A stretch of DNA of 64,000 nucleotides from Bradyrhizobium prioriisuperbiae (GTDB lineage: Bacteria > Pseudomonadota > Alphaproteobacteria > Rhizobiales > Xanthobacteraceae), in NCBI RefSeq assembly GCF_032397745.1, contig NZ_CP135921.1, forward strand, positions 3,451,001 to 3,515,000, read 5' to 3'. The translations under genes and the position numbers were made by a program. Below the pieces are notes generated by a model that saw only the letters and a list, made by a program, of their open reading frames with translations, was not told the DNA's origin and did not search any database. This document shows, one piece after another, positions 59,747-64,000 of this stretch; within the stretch, counting starts at the first letter, position 1; every line of letters starts with the position of its first letter.

Positions 59747-61438
59747 GTGATTAAGATTTTTCGCCTTTCGTTCGTTGCCGGCCTGGTGTCGCTGTGCATG
59801 GCCCTGCTTCCGGTGCACGCCGCGCAGGCGCAGGGCACCGATACAATTCTTGTGCTCGATGCCTCCGGTTCGATGTGGGGCGTGGTTGATGGGCAGACCA
59901 AGATTTCGGCGGCACGGCAGGCGGTGGATTCAATTTTATCCAAATGGCGGCCGGCGGATCGACTGGGTGTGATCGCCTACGGTCATCGCTCCAAGGGGGA
60001 CTGCAAGGACATCGAGCTGGTGGTGCCGGTGAGCACGTTCGATCCTGCGAAGATCAAGGCCGCGGTTGACGGCCTTAATCCGAAGGGCAAGACGCCGATC
60101 GCGGATTCGCTGCGTGCTGCGGCCACGGCGTTGCGCTCGACCGAGAACAAGGCGACGGTCATCCTGGTGTCCGACGGCATCGAGACCTGTGCGCCGGATC
60201 CCTGCGCGGTGGCGGCCGAGCTGAAGAAGGCCGGTGTCGGCTTCACCGCCCATGTCATCGGTTTCGATGTCGCCGATCCCTTGGCGAAAAATCAGCTGCA
60301 GTGCATCGCGCGCGCCACCGGCGGCGTCTATCTCGACGCGCGCAATGCGTCCGGCCTCGAGGGGGCGCTGACCAAGGCGGTCGATGCCACGCGCGGCACC
60401 CAGGTCGTGAGCGAGGCACCGGCGAAGCCCGCGGCCGATCCTTATCTCGGCAAGAATGTTCGCGGCGTGGCGCGGCTCGCCGAAGGGCTCGATCCGATCA
60501 GCGATGGAGATATCAACTGGGGATTCTACAAGCGTGCCGGCGATGATAAGGGCGAGGCCGTCAATACCTTCTATGGTGCACCGTTCGCCGACAATATTGC
60601 GCCCGGCGATTACCTCGTCGAGGTCAGCTATCGGCAATTGAAGCGCCAGTTTGCGCTGAAGGTGGAGAAGGGCAAGCCGGCGACGCTCGATGCCGTTCTC
60701 GATGCGGGCTACGTCACCAGTGAAGGCTCCATCGCCGGCGGTCCAAGCAAGGTCGACAACGTGGTCTGGCAGGTCACCGACAAGGGGGGCACCCTGGTCG
60801 CCCAGGAATACGATGCCGTGCCGCGTTTCGTGCTTGCCGCAGGCAGCTACGTGCTGACCCTCACCAAGGGCCAGTCGAAGGCCAGCAAGCCGTTTTCCGT
60901 TGCGGCCGGCGATTCGACCAACGTGTCGCTGACACTCGATGCCGGCAAGCTGATCGTCACCAGCACCTACGCGGAGGGTGGTCCCAAGGTCGAGAAGGAT
61001 ATCGTGGTCGAGGTCCGCCTGCCGCCGAAGATGGATGGCGAGGAGGGGGAGAAGATCGCCACCGAATACGACCCCCAGTCGCTGTTTGATCTGCCGACCG
61101 GCAGCTACGACGTGGTGGCCACCGTGGGCGGAGCGACCCGCACCGTGCGGGCGGAGGTCAAATCCGGCGCGCCGACCCGCGTCACCGTCAATCTCGATGC
61201 CGGCGTGGTCGGGATCAAAACCGGTGGCGCCGAGGAGATCGATATCTACGGTGCCGAGCGCGACCTGAATGACGAGCGCAAGCGTGTGTATGTACAATAC
61301 GATTCGACGCTGAATCTGGCGCTGAATGTCGGTGAATACGTCGCGGTGGCGCAATATCCCGGCGGCAAGACGGTGGAAAAGCCGTTCACCATCACGGCCG
61401 GCAAGCGCCAGCAACTGGATATCAAACAGGAGCCGTGA
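59747..61438 (+). CDS. Secreted von Willebrand factor A domain protein
   Basis: About 563 residues from the GTG at 59747, with GAGGAT 6 nt upstream; the frame opens earlier. A signal peptide (FVAGLVSLCMALLPVHAAQAQ) precedes a VWA domain with the MIDAS residues DASGSMWG, KTPIADSL and LVSDGIE, so it can bind a divalent metal and a partner protein. From about residue 230 come several beta-sandwich-like repeats (KPFSVAAGDSTNVSLTLDAG; VEKPFTITAGKRQQLDI). No neighbouring MoxR gene exists, and the ligand is unknown. Confidence 0.86.
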   Translation: MIKIFRLSFVAGLVSLCMALLPVHAAQAQGTDTILVLDASGSMWGVVDGQTKISAARQAVDSILSKWRPADRLGVIAYGHRSKGDCKDIELVVPVSTFDPAKIKAAVDGLNPKGKTPIADSLRAAATALRSTENKATVILVSDGIETCAPDPCAVAAELKKAGVGFTAHVIGFDVADPLAKNQLQCIARATGGVYLDARNASGLEGALTKAVDATRGTQVVSEAPAKPAADPYLGKNVRGVARLAEGLDPISDGDINWGFYKRAGDDKGEAVNTFYGAPFADNIAPGDYLVEVSYRQLKRQFALKVEKGKPATLDAVLDAGYVTSEGSIAGGPSKVDNVVWQVTDKGGTLVAQEYDAVPRFVLAAGSYVLTLTKGQSKASKPFSVAAGDSTNVSLTLDAGKLIVTSTYAEGGPKVEKDIVVEVRLPPKMDGEEGEKIATEYDPQSLFDLPTGSYDVVATVGGATRTVRAEVKSGAPTRVTVNLDAGVVGIKTGGAEEIDIYGAERDLNDERKRVYVQYDSTLNLALNVGEYVAVAQYPGGKTVEKPFTITAGKRQQLDIKQEP

Positions 61439-61489
61439 GGGGCCTCGCGCTACGACGCGTAGCTCTCAGGCGCGCTCAGGACGACAACA

Positions 61490-61515
61490 GGCCCTCGGGT
61501 GCGATCCCGGGGGCC
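61490..61515. terminator. GC-rich hairpin after the VWA gene
   Basis: GGCCCTCGGG pairs with CCCGGGGGCC around TGCGAT (10 bp with one G-U). It lies 52 nt after the VWA stop and upstream of the convergent M23 gene end. There is no T-run, so termination strength is uncertain. Confidence 0.5.
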
Positions 61516-61642
61516 GACTCGTCTGCGGCGACGCGAACGCGACGCTATGCTCCTGTCTGAAGAACTGAACTGAACGGGTGGAGAGGGTTTCTGTCGATCG
61601 GAGGGCTTCTGTCGACCGAGCCGTTATGCGGCCCGGGACGCC

Positions 61643-63826
61643 TCAGCGGGTGCTGGTTTGCCCGGTGGAGATCTGCTCCAAGGTGTCCTGGTTGGAGAAG
61701 CTGTAGATCTGGGACGGCCCCTGCACCGCTGGCTGGGTCTTGCCGCCGGTGGCCTTGACCTGCTGCGGCGGCTGGTTTTGCGCCACCCGCGCCGGGCCAT
61801 TGCGGTTGTTCATCATGCCGTCGAGCCGATCGCGCTCCTGCTCGAAGCCTGCGAGCAAGGAGCCGTCGAGTGAACGCCCGCGCGGCAGTTTCACGCGCAT
61901 CGGGTCGACGAAGCGGCCGTTGACCAAGATTTCGTAGTGGACGTGGGCGCCGGTCGAAAGGCCCGTCGATCCGACAAAGCCGATCACCTGGCCCTGGCGC
62001 ACGCGCTTGCCGGGCTCCATGCCCTTGGCATAGGCGCTCATGTGGCCATAGGCCGTCTCGTAGCCATTGGGATGCTTGAGCTTGATGTATTTGCCGTAGC
62101 CGCCGGACCATTCGGCCTTTTCGACCACGCCGTTACCGGATGCGAAGATTGGCGTGCCGTAGGCGGTGGCCCAGTCCACACCAGTGTGCATCTTGGTGTA
62201 ACCGAGGATCGGGTGGCGGCGGCCGCCGAACGGCGAGCGCATGATGGCGTTGCTGACCGGCTTGCGGACCAGGAACTTCTTCGCGCTTTTGCCGGTCTCG
62301 TCGTAGAAATCGACCACGCCGTCGTCCGGGGTCTGGAAGCGATAGTACTTCTTGGTTTCGCCGCCGACGGTGAGGGAGGCGAACAGCACGTCGTTCTTGT
62401 CGGTGTTGTTCGGGGTTTCGTCCTCGCCGGCAAAGAACACTTCGAACGAGTCGCCAGCCTGCACCTTGCGCTGGAAATCGACGTCGTAGGAGTAGATCTT
62501 GATCATGTCGTCGATGACGGCGGCCGGCACCTTGTTGCGCATCGCCGTCTCGTAGATGCTCTGATAGAGCCGGACGCCGGTGCCATCATCATCGTCGTCG
62601 CTGTCGTCGGAATTGTCGGCGGTCTCGGTGGTGCTGTTGAGGCTCTGGACGTCAACCGCGACGTATTTGCCCATGTCCGACAGTGCCGCGACAGCCTCGA
62701 TGGTGCTTTCGTTGGCGACGATCACCCGGTAGGGCTGCAGGCGCTGGCCTGGCGCCGACGGCACCATCAGGATGCGCAGCTTCTGGCCTTCCTTCAGCCC
62801 GCCGTCCTTGCCGCGCGGGCCCAGTGTGGCCGCAATTGACTTGGCTTCTTCGGGTGTTGCGCCCTGGTCGCGCAGAATCGAGACAACGCTGTCGCCCTTC
62901 TTGACGAGATGGATGCGCTCGCCGGTCTGGTTGCCGCCGGTCGCCAATTCCTTGGTTTTCGGCAGCAGGGTGACGTTTTCCGGAACGATCCGGGTCTCAA
63001 AGCCCGCATAGGGGTCGACGCCGCCTTCCGCCGCGTAGGCCATCTTGATGTCGGAGGGGGCGCTGGCGACGGCATAACGCACGCCCGCCGGATTGCCGTT
63101 GCCCTTCCAGTTCGATGCGTCCCGCACCCGCAGCAGCACCTCGTCGATGGCGACGCTGGCCGCGATTTTGGCTTTCGGCAGCACCGTGCCGAGATCGCGG
63201 GTGACGAACGAGACTTCGGCATCCGGCTCGGCCGCATCGGCGTTTTGCGCATCATCCGCGGCGGTTGGTGTCGGCGAGCCGACGTCGGTCAGCATTCGTT
63301 GTGCATTGAAGGCCGGGATCTTCGCGCTGAGATCGCTGGTGGTCAGCGACAGGTTGCCGGCGATTCGGATGAACGGGCGGACGCGCATGACATCGCGGTT
63401 GCCGACCCGCATCGCCTGCGACACACGCACCACCTGGCGGTTGGCGGCGGATTCGCTCGGCGGCGGCAGGCGGTCGCTCTTGCGCGCGGCGGTCATCTTG
63501 TCGTTGGCGCTGAATGCCCCGCGCAGCGCGCCTTCGACGCGCTCCGGCACCTTTGCGAAGGTCATTTCGCCGTCGAGGGATGTGAAAACGGCGCCGCCGA
63601 TGAGGGCTGCGCCGCAAAGACCGGTGAGAATCGTGCCACTGAACCACTGCACCGACACGCGGCGGCGGTCGATTACGGCGGCTTCCGAGCCATCGACGGA
63701 GAGCGGAGGCTCGTGGCCGAGATCGATGATCTCGGCCTCGCGCCCATAATGCCCCCGTGACGTCCCGTGGCTCAAACCCAATTCCCCCCGAATTCCAGAT
63801 CCCGACCCCATCAGACGGGCGGGCAT
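61643..63826 (-). CDS. M23 family metallopeptidase (LytM/DipM-like) with LysM-type region
   Basis: The 727-residue protein has one membrane helix at about residues 62-84 (FSGTILTGLCGAALIGGAVF), a long periplasmic stalk, a LysM-like segment (IHLVKKGDSVVSILRDQGATPEEAK), an acidic patch (NSDDSDDDDDG) and the C-terminal LytM domain with zinc/catalytic motifs MHTGVDWA (HxxxD) and HVHYE (HxH). It probably cleaves peptidoglycan cross-bridges or regulates amidases during growth or division. The ATG at 63826 is taken; an in-frame ATG at 63811 is possible. Confidence 0.92.
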   Translation of the reverse strand: MPARLMGSGSGIRGELGLSHGTSRGHYGREAEIIDLGHEPPLSVDGSEAAVIDRRRVSVQWFSGTILTGLCGAALIGGAVFTSLDGEMTFAKVPERVEGALRGAFSANDKMTAARKSDRLPPPSESAANRQVVRVSQAMRVGNRDVMRVRPFIRIAGNLSLTTSDLSAKIPAFNAQRMLTDVGSPTPTAADDAQNADAAEPDAEVSFVTRDLGTVLPKAKIAASVAIDEVLLRVRDASNWKGNGNPAGVRYAVASAPSDIKMAYAAEGGVDPYAGFETRIVPENVTLLPKTKELATGGNQTGERIHLVKKGDSVVSILRDQGATPEEAKSIAATLGPRGKDGGLKEGQKLRILMVPSAPGQRLQPYRVIVANESTIEAVAALSDMGKYVAVDVQSLNSTTETADNSDDSDDDDDGTGVRLYQSIYETAMRNKVPAAVIDDMIKIYSYDVDFQRKVQAGDSFEVFFAGEDETPNNTDKNDVLFASLTVGGETKKYYRFQTPDDGVVDFYDETGKSAKKFLVRKPVSNAIMRSPFGGRRHPILGYTKMHTGVDWATAYGTPIFASGNGVVEKAEWSGGYGKYIKLKHPNGYETAYGHMSAYAKGMEPGKRVRQGQVIGFVGSTGLSTGAHVHYEILVNGRFVDPMRVKLPRGRSLDGSLLAGFEQERDRLDGMMNNRNGPARVAQNQPPQQVKATGGKTQPAVQGPSQIYSFSNQDTLEQISTGQTSTR

Positions 63827-64000
63827 GGCCTTAAAGCGATGTTCGCTCCTGCCCGCTTGAGCTTGTCGTCCTCAAAAAGGGCAAACTTGCGATGATTTTT
63901 GAGTGAGACCCCAAAGATTTGAACGGCTTGAACCCCGGAAATCGGAAATCCCCAGCAAAACCGCGCAAAACCTTCACAAAAGGGGCGGCAGAATTTGATG

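Noticed and set aside
63998..64000. Possible start codon of a plus-strand gene at the window end, after GGGGCGGCAG.
   Set aside because: Only the ATG is inside the window, so nothing can be supported.

Overview
The window reads as chromosome of a high-GC alphaproteobacterium of the Bradyrhizobium/Rhodopseudomonas (Nitrobacteraceae) type. The support is uniformly GC-rich coding sequence, a SAM-II riboswitch in front of metX, intergenic repeat families that I recall from this group, and blocks such as ftsEX-ydcF-plsC, metX-metW and the TIGR02302/DUF2125 families. I found no rRNA, tRNA or CRISPR array.

Layout. Bases 1-9100 hold a partial AlkA-type glycosylase, gluQ, a soluble hybrid histidine kinase, a BrkB-type membrane protein, a small two-helix membrane protein, a cobalamin adenosyltransferase, etfBA, a 3-hydroxybutyryl-CoA dehydrogenase and a secreted alpha/beta-hydrolase gene broken by a frameshift. 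Bases 9.1-16.2 kb hold a DUF2975/XRE pair, a small YjfB-like gene and a minus-strand series of stress/detoxification genes (GyrI-like, DHA2 exporter, two VOC proteins, DUF1428, GST, SRPBCC, ArsR). Bases 16.2-20.05 kb are core: TlpA-like thioredoxin, argH, a small lipoprotein and lysA.

Accessory zone, 20.05-35.6 kb. First comes an AT-richer island (about 20.14-21.77 kb) with two orphan membrane-type genes and a perfect 30-nt direct repeat. Then an amino-acid or polyamine ABC transporter with a DadA/PuuB-like oxidase and a divergent XRE-cupin regulator. Next comes a layered insertion site: the junction xre-cupin 3' end / REP palindrome / MBL-hydrolase 3' end is present in three partial copies (about 26.15, 29.53 and 35.48 kb). 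Between the copies lie two cargo blocks. Cargo 1 carries a LysR regulator, an exported muconolactone-isomerase-like protein and two membrane proteins. Cargo 2 is essentially one 5.3-kb gene for a 1777-residue protein with a PD-(D/E)XK/Cap4-like N-terminus, a STAND-type P-loop NTPase and a very long C-terminal region. This gene is the best candidate for an undescribed (anti-phage, Avs-like) defence system.

Bases 35.6-64 kb return to core-type genes: MBL hydrolase, TIGR02302 protein, CpdR-like regulator, zinc-ribbon protein, ftsE, ftsX, ydcF, plsC, a ChaC-type cyclotransferase, DUF2125, a DegP protease, an aromatic amino-acid operon (chorismate mutase, HisC-type aminotransferase, prephenate dehydrogenase), SAM-II-metX-metW, a CHAP-like secreted protein, a MOSC protein, clpB, a secreted beta-propeller, a VWA protein and an M23 peptidase. 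Two 162-163-nt double-hairpin elements, at 15.2 and 59.5 kb, share architecture but differ in stem sequence with the pairing kept. The SAM-II aptamer is followed by mutually exclusive hairpins that suggest SAM-dependent transcription termination.
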